This document shows, one piece after another, positions 1 to 7,363 of a DNA stretch of 49,218 nt. Source of the stretch: Scybalenecus merdavium. GTDB taxonomy: Bacteria > Bacillota > Clostridia > Oscillospirales > Acutalibacteraceae. The first letter of the stretch is position 1. Every line of letters starts with the position of its first letter. Both the position numbers and the translations under genes were made by a program. The stretch covers positions 1-49,218 of the forward strand of contig DVNM01000031.1 of NCBI GenBank assembly GCA_018714405.1, written 5' to 3'. Under the pieces are notes generated by a model. That model was given only the letters and a program-made list of their open reading frames with translations, made no database searches and was not told where the DNA came from.

Positions 1-113
1 ATATGGCTTTTTGGGGAGAGGAAAAATGCACGCTTGAAGTGAGCAATCGCCGCAAAAAACTATTCAAAAGGCGGTTGCGAACGTATCGGCGTGCATTTAG
101 ACGACGGCTCCCA

Positions 114-208
114 CTCGCAAAATACAAAATCCAACTCGCCTTTTTGACAGCCTCTCAGCGTGTCAGGCTGTATAATTTGTTGCCGTTATACCTTTTTCGA
201 CACGCTGA
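114..208. repeat. 95-bp dispersed repeat, copy A
   Basis: This block recurs at 1636-1730 with only two substitutions (93 of 95 identical by eye). It holds a 7-bp stem (147-153 with 165-171) whose 11-base loop contains TCAGCGTGTC, and that loop segment is the exact complement of GACACGCTGA at 199-208. The two stems together have the topology of an H-type pseudoknot. TTGACA (144-149) and TATAAT (171-176) also occur but 21 bases apart, which is too far for a normal promoter. A terminator hairpin follows immediately. Bases 1-113 show no convincing gene; the left end of the element may lie outside the window. Confidence 0.85.
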
Positions 209-241
209 AGGGATCGCCGCTGCCCGGCGATCCCTTTTTTA
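209..241 (+). terminator. Rho-independent terminator abutting repeat copy A
   Basis: AGGGATCGCCG (209-219) pairs perfectly with CGGCGATCCCT (225-235) around a 5-base loop, and a run of T follows. The hairpin starts directly after the last base of the repeat, as at the second copy. The gene it once served must lie left of the window. Confidence 0.8.
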
Positions 242-312
242 CTGCCACAGCACTTGAAATAGAACTTCGGTTTATGATAAAGTAATAAAAATGCCTGCAA
301 AGGAGGAGCACG

Positions 313-692
313 ATGGATCTGGGCATGCCAACGTTGATCGGCTGCAAAACGACCGAGGAATGCGCCGCTTTGTGTCACGATCTAAAACTGCAGTTTGTAG
401 AACTCAACATGAACCTGCCGCAGTACCAGCCCCGCCGAACAGATGCCGCGCAGCTGCGCGCACTGGCGCAGCGATACGGTATTTACTACACGATCCACCT
501 GGATGAAAACCTGAACCCCGGCGACTTTAACCCTTATGTAGCCGAGGCGTGGCGGCGCTCAGCGACGGCGAGATCGACCTGCCCGTCTATTTTACACTGG
601 CCGGGCAGTGTAACGCCCGCGCAGTGGTGGAGGTCAAAACGCCCGAAGCCCTGCAAAAATCGGTAGCATGGCTGCGTACGCAAAACAGCTGA
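313..692 (+). pseudogene. Deleted sugar-phosphate isomerase/epimerase (TIM-barrel) remnant
   Basis: A strong ribosome site (AAAGGAGGAG) precedes ATG 313. The first ~80 residues read as the start of an AP-endonuclease-2-like sugar phosphate isomerase/epimerase (MDLGMPTLIG, FVELNMNLP, YYTIHL). The frame then changes near base 545. A second frame ending with TGA at 690-692 reads as the family's C-terminus (GEIDLPVYFTLAGQ, then ARAVVEVKTPEALQKSVAWL). Family members are about 260-280 residues, so roughly 150 central residues, including most of the barrel and metal site, are missing. I infer a single internal deletion that also broke the frame. A product read only in the first frame would be 117 residues and is very unlikely to be active. 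Confidence 0.8.
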
Positions 693-739
693 CACACCCG
701 CTTTTTAATGACATAAAATAAGAGAACGGAGAAAACGCC

Positions 740-1411
740 ATGAGAATGCGGCACAAAAAGAATTTAGACACACGCCTGCAGGCCGTTTCCAGCTGCCTGA
801 TCAAACCCGGACGGGACGAATGGGACTTTCGTGTGCAGGAAGAAAAGTGCATAGACCTGGCCGCCTATTTTCAAAACGACAACCCTGTCTATTTGGAAGT
901 TGGCTGCGGCAAGGGCGGCTTTGGCTGCACATTTGCCGCCGAACACCCGAACTGCAACATCGTCTGCGTGGAAAAAGCGCCGAACGTTATCGTCATCGGG
1001 TGTGAAACCGCCAAAAAGCAAGGGCTGAAAAACATCCTGTTTCTGGACACGGCGGCCGAATACCTGACCTCTTACCTGCCGCCGAAATTTGCCGAAGGCA
1101 TATTTTTAAACTTTTCCTGCCCGTTCCCGAAAAAAAGGCAGCAGGTGCACCGCCTGACACACCCGCGCTTTTTGGAAATTTACAAAACACTGCTTAAAGA
1201 CGGCGGCGTCATCTGCCAGAAGACCGACAACATGCACTTTTTTGAATATTCACTGGAAAGCTTTTCGCAAAACGGCTTTGCTTTGCAGAACATTTCACTG
1301 GACCTGCACAAAGATCCGCCCGAGGACAACATCATGACCGAATACGAAAAGAAATTCGTGAACATGGGGCTGCCCATCTACCGGCTGGAAGCCACTGTAA
1401 AACCCGAATAA
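740..1411 (+). CDS. trmB: tRNA (guanine-N7-)-methyltransferase TrmB
   Basis: This 223-residue protein matches TrmB, which methylates guanosine 46 of tRNA using S-adenosylmethionine. It opens with the family's basic start (MRMRHKKNLDTRL), has the SAM-binding glycine motif EVGCGKGGF near residue 52, and carries the block LNFSCPFPKKR followed by RLTHPRFLEIY. In well-studied TrmB that block reads NFSDPWPK; here Asp is Cys and Trp is Phe. From memory this variant occurs in related Clostridia, but I could not check. The start follows GGAG eight bases upstream. The gene lies 47 bases after the broken isomerase, and a duplicated terminator hairpin follows its stop. Confidence 0.9.
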   Translation: MRMRHKKNLDTRLQAVSSCLIKPGRDEWDFRVQEEKCIDLAAYFQNDNPVYLEVGCGKGGFGCTFAAEHPNCNIVCVEKAPNVIVIGCETAKKQGLKNILFLDTAAEYLTSYLPPKFAEGIFLNFSCPFPKKRQQVHRLTHPRFLEIYKTLLKDGGVICQKTDNMHFFEYSLESFSQNGFALQNISLDLHKDPPEDNIMTEYEKKFVNMGLPIYRLEATVKPE

Positions 1412-1416
1412 AGCAC

Positions 1417-1443
1417 AACCGGCACGCGAACTGCGTGCCGGTT
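1417..1443. repeat. Duplicated 27-base hairpin, left copy
   Basis: The arms 1417-1427 and 1433-1443 pair perfectly over 11 bp with loop GAACT. The identical 27 bases recur at 1730-1756. This left copy lacks a T-run; the right copy has one. The natural reading is that trmB's terminator was split from its T-run by an insertion that left a copy of the hairpin on each side. Confidence 0.8.
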
Positions 1444-1730
1444 GAGACTGTCGAAAAAGCCGGTTGAACCGCGCGTAGAAAAAATTTTGAAAAATAGACT
1501 GCTATTTTTCTCAAGCAGAAAAGCATCTTGCACTCTAAAAAAATAAAGCACTTTAAAAGCAGAAAAACCGCACGACTGTGCGGTTTTTGCGCTTTTTGTC
1601 TTTTGCTCGGGGGCAGTACCATTGTACGGCACCGCCTCGCAAAATACAAAATCCAACTCGCCTTTTTGACAGCCTCTCAGCGTGTCAGGCTGTATAATTT
1701 GTTACCATTATACCTTTTTCGACACGCTGA
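1444..1730. mobile_element. MITE-like non-coding element inserted at the trmB terminator
   Basis: About 287 bases lie between two identical copies of a 27-base hairpin. The ends form imperfect terminal inverted repeats: the left end reads TGAGACTGTCGAAAAAG from 1443, and the right end in reverse complement reads TCAGCGTGTCGAAAAAG, 14 of 17 alike. Inside are a perfect hairpin AAAAATAG/CTATTTTT (1490-1509), a bidirectional terminator-like hairpin (1563-1588, stem AAAAACCGCAC, loop GACT) and the 95-bp repeat (1636-1730). I see no credible protein. Terminal inverted repeats, flanking duplication and no transposase fit a miniature element moved in trans. A duplication of 27 bases is longer than usual, so the mechanism is unknown. 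Confidence 0.55.
1636..1730. repeat. 95-bp dispersed repeat, copy B
   Basis: This is the second copy of the block at 114-208. The two differences (GCCG versus ACCA in the stretch before TTATACC) fall in the unpaired segment between the two predicted stems, so both stems are unchanged. Its last base is the first base of the right-hand terminator hairpin. Confidence 0.85.
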
Positions 1731-1760
1731 ACCGGCACGCGAACTGCGTGCCGGTTTTCA
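1730..1760 (+). terminator. Terminator with T-run (right copy of duplicated hairpin)
   Basis: The stem AACCGGCACGC (1730-1740) pairs with GCGTGCCGGTT (1746-1756) around GAACT and runs into TTTT. This is the functional-looking copy of the hairpin that also follows trmB at 1417-1443. Confidence 0.75.
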
Positions 1761-1787
1761 TGTTACCGGAAGCGGGCGGAAAATTTC

Positions 1788-1817
1788 TTGCCAAAATCCG
1801 CCGGCGTGTGCTATATT
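1788..1817 (+). promoter_or_regulatory. Candidate promoter of the thr/ser exporter operon
   Basis: TTGCCA (1788-1793) and TATATT (1812-1817) are 18 bases apart, about 20 bases upstream of the ribosome site for the TTG start at 1841. It is the best sigma-A-like pair between the terminator and the gene. Confidence 0.5.
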
Positions 1818-1840
1818 GAAAGCAGAGAGGGGGCACAGCG

Positions 1841-2608
1841 TTGGAAACGAAACAGTGTGAAGAATTTTTAGAAGACGTACTGGACATTGCCCGCCAGCTG
1901 ATGCAATCGGGCGCCGACGCCCAGCGGGCCGAAGACACGATCCGCCGCATCTGCAGCGCCTATGGCTTTGTAAGCTGCGAAGCCTATGTGATTTCTTCCC
2001 TGATCGTAGTCACGATCAAAGACGGGACCGGGCGGCATTATACGCAGTCGGTGCGCATCCGTTCGACCGGCACCGACCTTGGCCGGCTGGAGGAGCTGAA
2101 CGCTTATTCCCGAAAGATCTGCGCAGAAACACCGGACGTAGCAGCCATTACCAAAGACCTGACCAGCTACAAAAAGCCGCCCTCCAACATGGTGCTCAAA
2201 TGTGCCGGCTACATGCTGGCTGCCGGCGGCTTTGCCGTTTTTTTCGGCGGCAGTATGCTTGACGGCCTTGCGGCGGCATTAACGGCCATTCTTATCTTTT
2301 TTATGGACTACAACTTTAAGCTGCGCAACATCAACAACGTTGTGTATACGTTTGTGGCCAGCTTTCTGTCCGGCTGCATCGCGTGGCTGCTTTACGCCGC
2401 CGGCCTGGGCAACAGCCTGGACAAAATCATGATCGGCGACATCATGCTGTTTATTCCCGGACTGATCGTGGTCAACAGCGTCAAAGAACTTTTTAACCGC
2501 GACATCATGACCGGCCTTTACAAGCTTGTGGAGGCCGCGCTGGTGACCGTTTCCATTGCGGGCGGATTCGGTCTGTCGCACATTGTAATGGGAGGTGTCG
2601 GGCTGTGA
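1841..2608 (+). CDS. Threonine/serine exporter family protein, large subunit (ThrE N-domain, YjjP-like)
   Basis: The 255-residue protein has the layout of the larger half of split threonine/serine exporters. A soluble N-terminus (~1-115, with RQLMQSGADAQRAEDTIRR) is followed by several hydrophobic membrane segments from about residue 118 to the end. In ThrE and YjjP/YjjB the two halves together export amino or organic acids through the cytoplasmic membrane. The start is TTG 1841 after GAGAGGGGG. The stop overlaps the next gene's start (GTGA), so the two halves are translationally coupled. The exported substrate cannot be read from sequence. Confidence 0.85.
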   Translation: METKQCEEFLEDVLDIARQLMQSGADAQRAEDTIRRICSAYGFVSCEAYVISSLIVVTIKDGTGRHYTQSVRIRSTGTDLGRLEELNAYSRKICAETPDVAAITKDLTSYKKPPSNMVLKCAGYMLAAGGFAVFFGGSMLDGLAAALTAILIFFMDYNFKLRNINNVVYTFVASFLSGCIAWLLYAAGLGNSLDKIMIGDIMLFIPGLIVVNSVKELFNRDIMTGLYKLVEAALVTVSIAGGFGLSHIVMGGVGL

Positions 2609-3057
2609 AAGAGAGTTTGATCCAGCTGCTGACAGCCGGAATCGGTACGCTCGGCTTTTCCATCTATTTCCGGGTCAGCGCACGCAACGTGGCCGCCTCG
2701 ACCGCCAGCGGCGTTTTGGGCTGGGCCGTTTACCTGCTCGTTTACCATTTCAGCAAAAGCTTGTTTTTGGCCAATTTCGTGGCGGCCTGCGCCGTGTGCG
2801 GCTGGTCAGAACTGATGGCGCACAAGCTGAAAACCCCTGTAACGATTTTTTTGGTGACCGGCTGCATTCCGCTGCTGCCCGGCGGCCTGCTTTACTACAC
2901 GATGGACGCGCTGCTGCAAAACGATACGGCGCTGTTTCGCGCAAACGCCGCCGACACGCTGCTGGTCACATTCGGCCTGGCAAGCGGTATCGTTGTCACC
3001 GCTATTTTGGCAAGCCATTTCCGCAAACGTAAAAAAGCGTCAAAAAAGCCGGACTGA
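2605..3057 (+). CDS. Threonine/serine exporter family protein, small subunit (YjjB-like)
   Basis: This 150-residue, almost wholly hydrophobic protein has four to five membrane segments and the motif GCIPLLPGGLLYY, typical of the ThrE second domain (DUF3815/YjjB). It would pair with the upstream ThrE-like half in the membrane. It starts with GTG 2605, overlapping the upstream stop by four bases, with GGAGGTGTCGG just ahead. The C-terminus is short and basic (KRKKASKK). Its stop sits inside a terminator shared with the convergent exonuclease gene. Confidence 0.85.
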   Translation: MKESLIQLLTAGIGTLGFSIYFRVSARNVAASTASGVLGWAVYLLVYHFSKSLFLANFVAACAVCGWSELMAHKLKTPVTIFLVTGCIPLLPGGLLYYTMDALLQNDTALFRANAADTLLVTFGLASGIVVTAILASHFRKRKKASKKPD

Positions 3058-3073
3058 ATCAGCCCGGCTTTTT
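3043..3073. terminator. Bidirectional terminator between convergent genes
   Basis: AAAAAGCCGG pairs with CCGGCTTTTT across the stop codons of the exporter (+) and exonuclease (-) genes, giving a T-run in each direction. Both coding regions run into it. Confidence 0.75.
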
Positions 3074-3601
3074 ACGGCAGTATTCAAACAGGTACTGGGT
3101 GACCTCGCAGTCACTGAGCGCCCGGTGTGAGGTAAACGACAGGCCCAAAAACTGCTTCAGCGTTTCCAGCTTAAAGTTTTCCGGCTTATTGGGCGACGTT
3201 TTAAATGTGCGCCGGGCCAGCGCCAGCGTGTCATAAAAAGGCGGGTCAAACGTTTCGCCTATTGCCGACGCGTAGTGGCGCATAAAGCTGAGGTCGAAAC
3301 GCACATTGTGCCCCACGACCGGCAGGTCGCCGGCAAATGACAAAAAGGCACGGACCGCCTCCTGCCACGGCGGCGCCGTGCAGACCATTTCATTTGTAAT
3401 GCCGGTCAGATCGGTGATAAACGGCGGAATGGCGCTTTGCGGGCACACGAATGTGCGAAAACGCAAATACGCCTCACCGCCTAAGCAGCGGATCGCGCCG
3501 ATCTCAATGATCTCGGCGTTTTTCGGCGTGTAGCCCGTCGTCTCCAGGTCAAACACCACATAATTTTCAGGCAATTCCACTTTTCTCACCACCGAAACCA
3601 T
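3059..3601 (-). CDS. DEDDh-type 3'-5' exonuclease (DnaQ/PolC-epsilon-like)
   Basis: The protein carries the whole DEDDh signature: Exo I VFDLETTG (Asp and Glu), Exo II GHNVRFDLSFM, and Exo III HRALSDCEVT with its His and Asp. About 180 residues is normal for a free-standing proofreading-type exonuclease, which removes nucleotides from DNA or RNA 3' ends. The start is uncertain: I chose ATG 3601, but a GTG a few codons in, closer to PENYVVFDLETTG, is possible and the open frame also extends upstream. The role of the stand-alone enzyme (repair or RNA trimming) is not shown by context. Confidence 0.85.
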   Translation of the reverse strand: MVSVVRKVELPENYVVFDLETTGYTPKNAEIIEIGAIRCLGGEAYLRFRTFVCPQSAIPPFITDLTGITNEMVCTAPPWQEAVRAFLSFAGDLPVVGHNVRFDLSFMRHYASAIGETFDPPFYDTLALARRTFKTSPNKPENFKLETLKQFLGLSFTSHRALSDCEVTQYLFEYCRKKPG

Positions 3602-3727
3602 TGTAGCACAAAGCGCCGTGCCGGACAACGCCAAAATGAATTGCGCAATTATTTACCAGAAAAAGTCAGTTTTCTGCATTGTCAAAGCACGTCTGGTTTT
3701 CTAAGATAGATGCTGGGAGGGATCTGC

Positions 3728-5203
3728 ATGCAGTGCAACAAGATCGAGAAATATTTACAGGTGATCGACGAGACGATCGCAAAAGGCCCTTTTCAGGCCG
3801 ACTGGGCAAGTTTAGGGCAGCACAAAACGCCGCAGTGGTACCGAAAGGGCCGTTTTGGCCTTTTTATTCACTGGGGCGTTTACAGCGTACCGGCTTATGC
3901 AAGCGAATGGTACCCGCGCCTGATGTATTTAAAAGGTTCACCGGCGTACCTGCACCATAAAAAAGTATACGGCGGCGTAGAAAAATTCCCGTACAAAAAC
4001 TTCGTGCCGCAGTTCAAAGCCGAAAAGTTCAATGCCGACGAATGGCTGGACATATTTCAAAAAAGCGGCGCCAAATACATTATGCCGGTCGGCGAACACC
4101 ACGACGGCTTTAAAATGTACAAAAGCAGCCTGAACCGCTGGAACGCGGCCGAAATGGGGCCGCACCGCGACGTTTTGCAAGAGCTGCACGAAGCCTGCGA
4201 CCGCCATGGCATTGGTTTTTGCACCTCCAGCCACCGGGCCGAGCACTACTGGTTTTTAAACGGTGCGCGTGACTTTGACTGCGACATTACGCGCGGCGAA
4301 GACGCAGACTTTTACGGCCCGGCGCACCGGGAAGGCACCGGGAACAAAGCGCGTTACAGCTGCGGCGAAACCATGCAGCCGGATGAAGCATGGCTGCAGG
4401 ACTGGCTTGCCTCTTCGGCGGAACTGATTGACCGCAACCGGCCGCTTGCTGTATATTTTGACTGGTGGGTCACGCAAAAGGCTTTTAAGCCGTACATGAA
4501 AAGGTTTTTGGCTTATTACTACAACCGCGCAGCCGAATGGGGCAAGGAAGTGACGGTGTTTTACAAACAGGATGGCATTGCCAAGGGCTGCGCCACATTT
4601 GACGTGGAGCGCGGCCAGCTGGACACCGTTTCCCCCGACATTTGGCAAAGCGACACGGCCATTGCCAAAAATTCCTGGGGCTACACCGAGGGCAACAAGT
4701 TCAAAACAGCCGCCGAGATCGCCTGCGCCATGACAGACGTTGTATCGAAAAACGGCTGCTTTATGCTGAACGTCGGCCCAAAGGCGGACGGCACGATCTG
4801 TGAAGAGGAAAAACAGGTGCTGCTGCAGCTTGGGCAGTGGCTGCAGACCTGCGGCGAAGCCATTTACGACGCAAAGCCGTTTGACGTGTTCGGCGAAAGC
4901 AAAAAGAAACGGCGAAACGGGTCCTTTAAGGAAAATTTCAAATACACGTCGGCAGACATCCGCTTCACTTACCAGCCGGGCTGCATTTACATGTTTGTGC
5001 TGAACGCCGGCAGCGGCAACACCTATGCCTCCAAAACGCTGGCGCGCGGCAACGATGCAGCTTCTTACATGATCCACCGGGTCACGCTGCTTGGCAGCGA
5101 TGCCAAAGTTACATATACGCGCAGCAAAAAAGCGCTGGCGCTTACGGTAAACGGCAGCTACGACCGGCACATGCCGCTTTGCTTTAAAATAGAACTCGGT
5201 TAA
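3728..5203 (+). CDS. Alpha-L-fucosidase (GH29), cytoplasmic form
   Basis: The 491-residue protein matches GH29, which removes alpha-linked L-fucose by a retaining mechanism. Landmarks are FGLFIHWGVYSVPAYASEWY (~43-62), EHHDGF (~123-128), the nucleophile region AVYFDWW with Asp at about 245, WGYTEG, and LLQLGQWLQTCGEAIY near the end of the barrel. A small C-terminal beta domain follows. There is no signal peptide or binding module, so it probably acts on imported fuco-oligosaccharides. ATG 3728 is preferred over the in-frame ATG 3710 because GGGAGGG lies just upstream of it. No fucose pathway or transporter gene is adjacent. Confidence 0.9.
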   Translation: MQCNKIEKYLQVIDETIAKGPFQADWASLGQHKTPQWYRKGRFGLFIHWGVYSVPAYASEWYPRLMYLKGSPAYLHHKKVYGGVEKFPYKNFVPQFKAEKFNADEWLDIFQKSGAKYIMPVGEHHDGFKMYKSSLNRWNAAEMGPHRDVLQELHEACDRHGIGFCTSSHRAEHYWFLNGARDFDCDITRGEDADFYGPAHREGTGNKARYSCGETMQPDEAWLQDWLASSAELIDRNRPLAVYFDWWVTQKAFKPYMKRFLAYYYNRAAEWGKEVTVFYKQDGIAKGCATFDVERGQLDTVSPDIWQSDTAIAKNSWGYTEGNKFKTAAEIACAMTDVVSKNGCFMLNVGPKADGTICEEEKQVLLQLGQWLQTCGEAIYDAKPFDVFGESKKKRRNGSFKENFKYTSADIRFTYQPGCIYMFVLNAGSGNTYASKTLARGNDAASYMIHRVTLLGSDAKVTYTRSKKALALTVNGSYDRHMPLCFKIELG

Positions 5204-5211
5204 ACACCATG

Positions 5212-5239
5212 CCGCATCCGCAGGGTGCGGTATTTCTTT
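5212..5239 (+). terminator. Terminator after the fucosidase
   Basis: CCGCATCC (5212-5219) pairs with GGGTGCGG (5223-5230) around a three-base loop, followed by TATTTCTTT. Confidence 0.6.
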
Positions 5240-5252
5240 ATAAGCAGACAAA

Positions 5253-5281
5253 TTGACAGCGCTAATGGTTGGGTCTATAAT
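5253..5281 (+). promoter_or_regulatory. Consensus sigma-A promoter of the EFR1 gene
   Basis: TTGACA (5253-5258) and TATAAT (5276-5281) are exactly 17 bases apart, a perfect consensus pair. The predicted transcript starts about 25 bases before the ATG at 5314. Confidence 0.85.
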
Positions 5282-5313
5282 ATTTGCAAAACGATTATAA
5301 CGGAGTGTGGAAC

Positions 5314-6075
5314 ATGCAGATTTTACAAATTGTTTTCAGTCCGACCGGCGGCACGCAGCGCGTGGCTGACCTGCTCACGCAGGCGTGGCAGACGCCGGTT
5401 AAAAAAACAGATCTGACAGACGCCGAAACCGACTGGAGCGCTTTTTGCCCGAAAGGCAGTGATGTGGCCGTGATCGCCGTGCCGTCTTACGGCGGACGTG
5501 TGCCGGCCGTGGCCGCACGGCGCATTGCCAGGCTGCACGGCGGCGGAGTGCCCTGCGTGCTGGTTTGCGTATACGGCAACCGCGCATACGAAGACACACT
5601 GGCTGAACTGAGCGACCTGGCGCAGGCAAGCGGCTTTTGTGTGATCGCCGCCGTTGCCGCCGTTGCCGAGCACTCCATACTGCCGCAGTATGCTGCCGGC
5701 AGGCCCGACGCACAGGATGCGCAGGAGCTGCGCCGCTTTGGGCAGAAAATCCTACAAAAGGTAAACGACGGTGACACGGCTGTACCCCAGATCCCCGGGA
5801 ACCGCCCCTATAAAGCAGCCGGCACGGCGCGCCTGGTTCCGAAAACCACCGACCGGTGCAGCCGCTGCGGCCGGTGTGCGGCGCGCTGCCCCGTACAGGC
5901 GATCTTAAAAAGCGACCCCGCAAAAACCGACGGCGACAAGTGTATTACCTGCATGCGCTGCGTAAAAGAATGCCCGCAGAGTGCGCGGCAGATCGACCGC
6001 AGCACTGCAGACGGGCTGGCACAAAAGATCAAAAGCGCCTGCACCGTGCCCAAGCATAACGAACTGTTTATGTAA
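5314..6075 (+). CDS. EFR1 family ferrodoxin (flavodoxin-like domain plus two 4Fe-4S clusters)
   Basis: The first ~150 residues are flavodoxin-like, beginning QILQIVFSPTGGTQRVADLL, whose SPTGGT loop resembles an FMN phosphate site. The C-terminus has two 4Fe-4S motifs, CSRCGRCAARCP and CITCMRCVKECP. This is the EFR1 architecture, common in anaerobic Clostridia and presumed to shuttle electrons; partners are unknown. At 253 residues it is of normal length. ATG 5314 follows CGGAGTGTGG and is chosen over an in-frame TTG at 5284, which has no ribosome site. It is monocistronic between its own consensus promoter and a terminator. Confidence 0.88.
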   Translation: MQILQIVFSPTGGTQRVADLLTQAWQTPVKKTDLTDAETDWSAFCPKGSDVAVIAVPSYGGRVPAVAARRIARLHGGGVPCVLVCVYGNRAYEDTLAELSDLAQASGFCVIAAVAAVAEHSILPQYAAGRPDAQDAQELRRFGQKILQKVNDGDTAVPQIPGNRPYKAAGTARLVPKTTDRCSRCGRCAARCPVQAILKSDPAKTDGDKCITCMRCVKECPQSARQIDRSTADGLAQKIKSACTVPKHNELFM

Positions 6076-6086
6076 GATACCAACAA

Positions 6087-6117
6087 AAAAACGGCAGCCC
6101 GTAGGCCGCCGTTTTTG
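6087..6117. terminator. Bidirectional terminator between EFR1 and radC
   Basis: A-rich sequence and ACGGC (6091-6095) pair with GCCGT (6108-6112) followed by TTTT. It ends both the plus-strand EFR1 transcript and the minus-strand radC transcript. Confidence 0.65.
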
Positions 6118-6124
6118 CTTGGCA

Positions 6125-6820
6125 TCAGAGTTTAAAATAAATCATATACTTTACGCTGTTGCGCATGGAGAGCACATCGTCCTGCCCGACGACCACATGG
6201 TCGAGCAGACTGACCCCAAGCTGCCCCAAATAGTCGCGCAGCTGCATGGTAAAATGCAGGTCGGCCTGTGACGGGCGGCAGCTGCCGCGCGGATGATTGT
6301 GCGCCACAATGAGCGCCGTAGCCGAATCGTGCACGACATATTCCACAACACGCCGCAGGTCAACATCCGACGTATTGACCGTGCCCTCACCGCAGACGTA
6401 GCTGCCCAGCACACGGCAGGTGTTGTCCAGCGTGGTGATATAGATCTTTTCGACCTGTTCCTGTGCGAAAAGATCCTTATAATAGGCGGTGACTGTCTGC
6501 GCATCGGAAAGCGAGGTGACACTCTGCGCACGGTTCAAACGGATGCGCTTTTCGATCGCGCCGATCAGCTTGAACAAAATGGCGGAATATTCGCCCATGC
6601 CGTCTACTTTCTGCAGCGATGCGATATCGGCGCGAAACACGTTTTCCAGTGTGCCGAATTCGTTGAGCAGCGCATAGGCCAAATCTTTCACATCCCGGCG
6701 CGGGATCGCATAAGTCAAAAGCAGTTCCAAAAGATTGTGGTCGTGCATGCCCTCACCGCCGGAGGCTAAAAAAGTTTCACGCATACGCTGCCGGTGCCCC
6801 TCCCGGCTGATATTGGCCAC
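6125..6820 (-). CDS. radC: RadC family JAB-domain protein
   Basis: This is a RadC/YkfG-type protein of about 231 residues. The C-terminal JAB/MPN domain has the metal-protease-like signature AHNHPRGSCRPSQAD (HxHP then Ser and Asp), and the N-terminus has a helix-hairpin-helix-like region (KVDGMGEYSAILFKLI). RadC was named for DNA repair but its real reaction is unsettled. I place the start at GTG 6820, eight bases after AAGGAAG; the in-frame ATG at 6841 adds seven residues but has no ribosome site. It lies downstream of the ATP synthase operon, separated by that operon's terminator. Confidence 0.88.
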   Translation of the reverse strand: MANISREGHRQRMRETFLASGGEGMHDHNLLELLLTYAIPRRDVKDLAYALLNEFGTLENVFRADIASLQKVDGMGEYSAILFKLIGAIEKRIRLNRAQSVTSLSDAQTVTAYYKDLFAQEQVEKIYITTLDNTCRVLGSYVCGEGTVNTSDVDLRRVVEYVVHDSATALIVAHNHPRGSCRPSQADLHFTMQLRDYLGQLGVSLLDHVVVGQDDVLSMRNSVKYMIYFKL

Positions 6821-6898
6821 ATGGATCACTTCCTTTACCATTCGGCTGAAATCAGGTAAATTTTAACACAAACGCTGTATCTGCGCAAGACAGCGCGC

Positions 6899-6927
6899 AA
6901 AAAAAGCAGACCAAAGGCCTGCTTTTT
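6899..6927 (-). terminator. Terminator of the ATP synthase operon
   Basis: On the minus strand AAAAAGCAG and CTGCTTTTTTT pair over nine bases and end in a T-run, just after the atpC stop. Confidence 0.8.
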
Positions 6928-6938
6928 CGTTTATTTTT

Positions 6939-7349
6939 TCAGATTCTATGGCGGTTTTTAACCTTAAGCCGCTCCATAGCGCGCGCCAAATTGGCCTGTG
7001 AATGGTGGTACTCGCGCAAAGACTGCTTTTGACGCAGCTCTTCCTCAGCGCGCAGCTTTGCCTCTTCGGCACGACGGGCATCGATTTCCTCCGGCAGTTC
7101 AGCCGAAACACACAGTAAAATGGCTGTGTTGTCCACAAACTCCAGAAAGCCGTTGCCGACAAAGGCCGTAATGACCCTGCCCTCTGCAGAAGTCACGCGC
7201 ATCTCGCCCTCTTCAATAGCCATGACCATGTTCTCATGGTGCGCCATAATGCCCATTTCGCCGTCTGTTGCCGGCAACACCAGCAAACGGCACGGTGCAT
7301 CGTAAAAAACGCGGTTGCTGGCGATGATCTTTAAAGCGAATGTATCCAT
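6939..7349 (-). CDS. atpC: F1Fo ATP synthase epsilon subunit
   Basis: The 136-residue protein has the standard epsilon layout: an N-terminal beta-sandwich (RLLVLPATDGEMGIMAHHENMV is the family signature region) and a C-terminal helical pair (about 85-130). Epsilon sits on the central stalk with gamma and inhibits wasteful ATP hydrolysis. It is the last gene of atpBEFHAGDC, starting 14 bases after the atpD stop with GGGGG as ribosome site. Confidence 0.95.
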   Translation of the reverse strand: MDTFALKIIASNRVFYDAPCRLLVLPATDGEMGIMAHHENMVMAIEEGEMRVTSAEGRVITAFVGNGFLEFVDNTAILLCVSAELPEEIDARRAEEAKLRAEEELRQKQSLREYHHSQANLARAMERLKVKNRHRI

Positions 7350-7363
7350 AACGACCCCCTGCC

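Noticed and set aside
144..176. TTGACA and TATAAT in the repeat as a promoter
   Set aside because: The spacing is 21 bases, far from 17, and both hexamers fall within predicted stems or the element end; kept only as a note.
3..257. Open frame across the left repeat
   Set aside because: It runs through the repeat and its terminator, has no ribosome site and reads as low-grade basic sequence.
3679..3707. TTGTCA-17-TAAGAT ahead of the fucosidase as promoter
   Set aside because: The transcript would start at the ribosome site itself, leaving almost no leader, so I do not call it.
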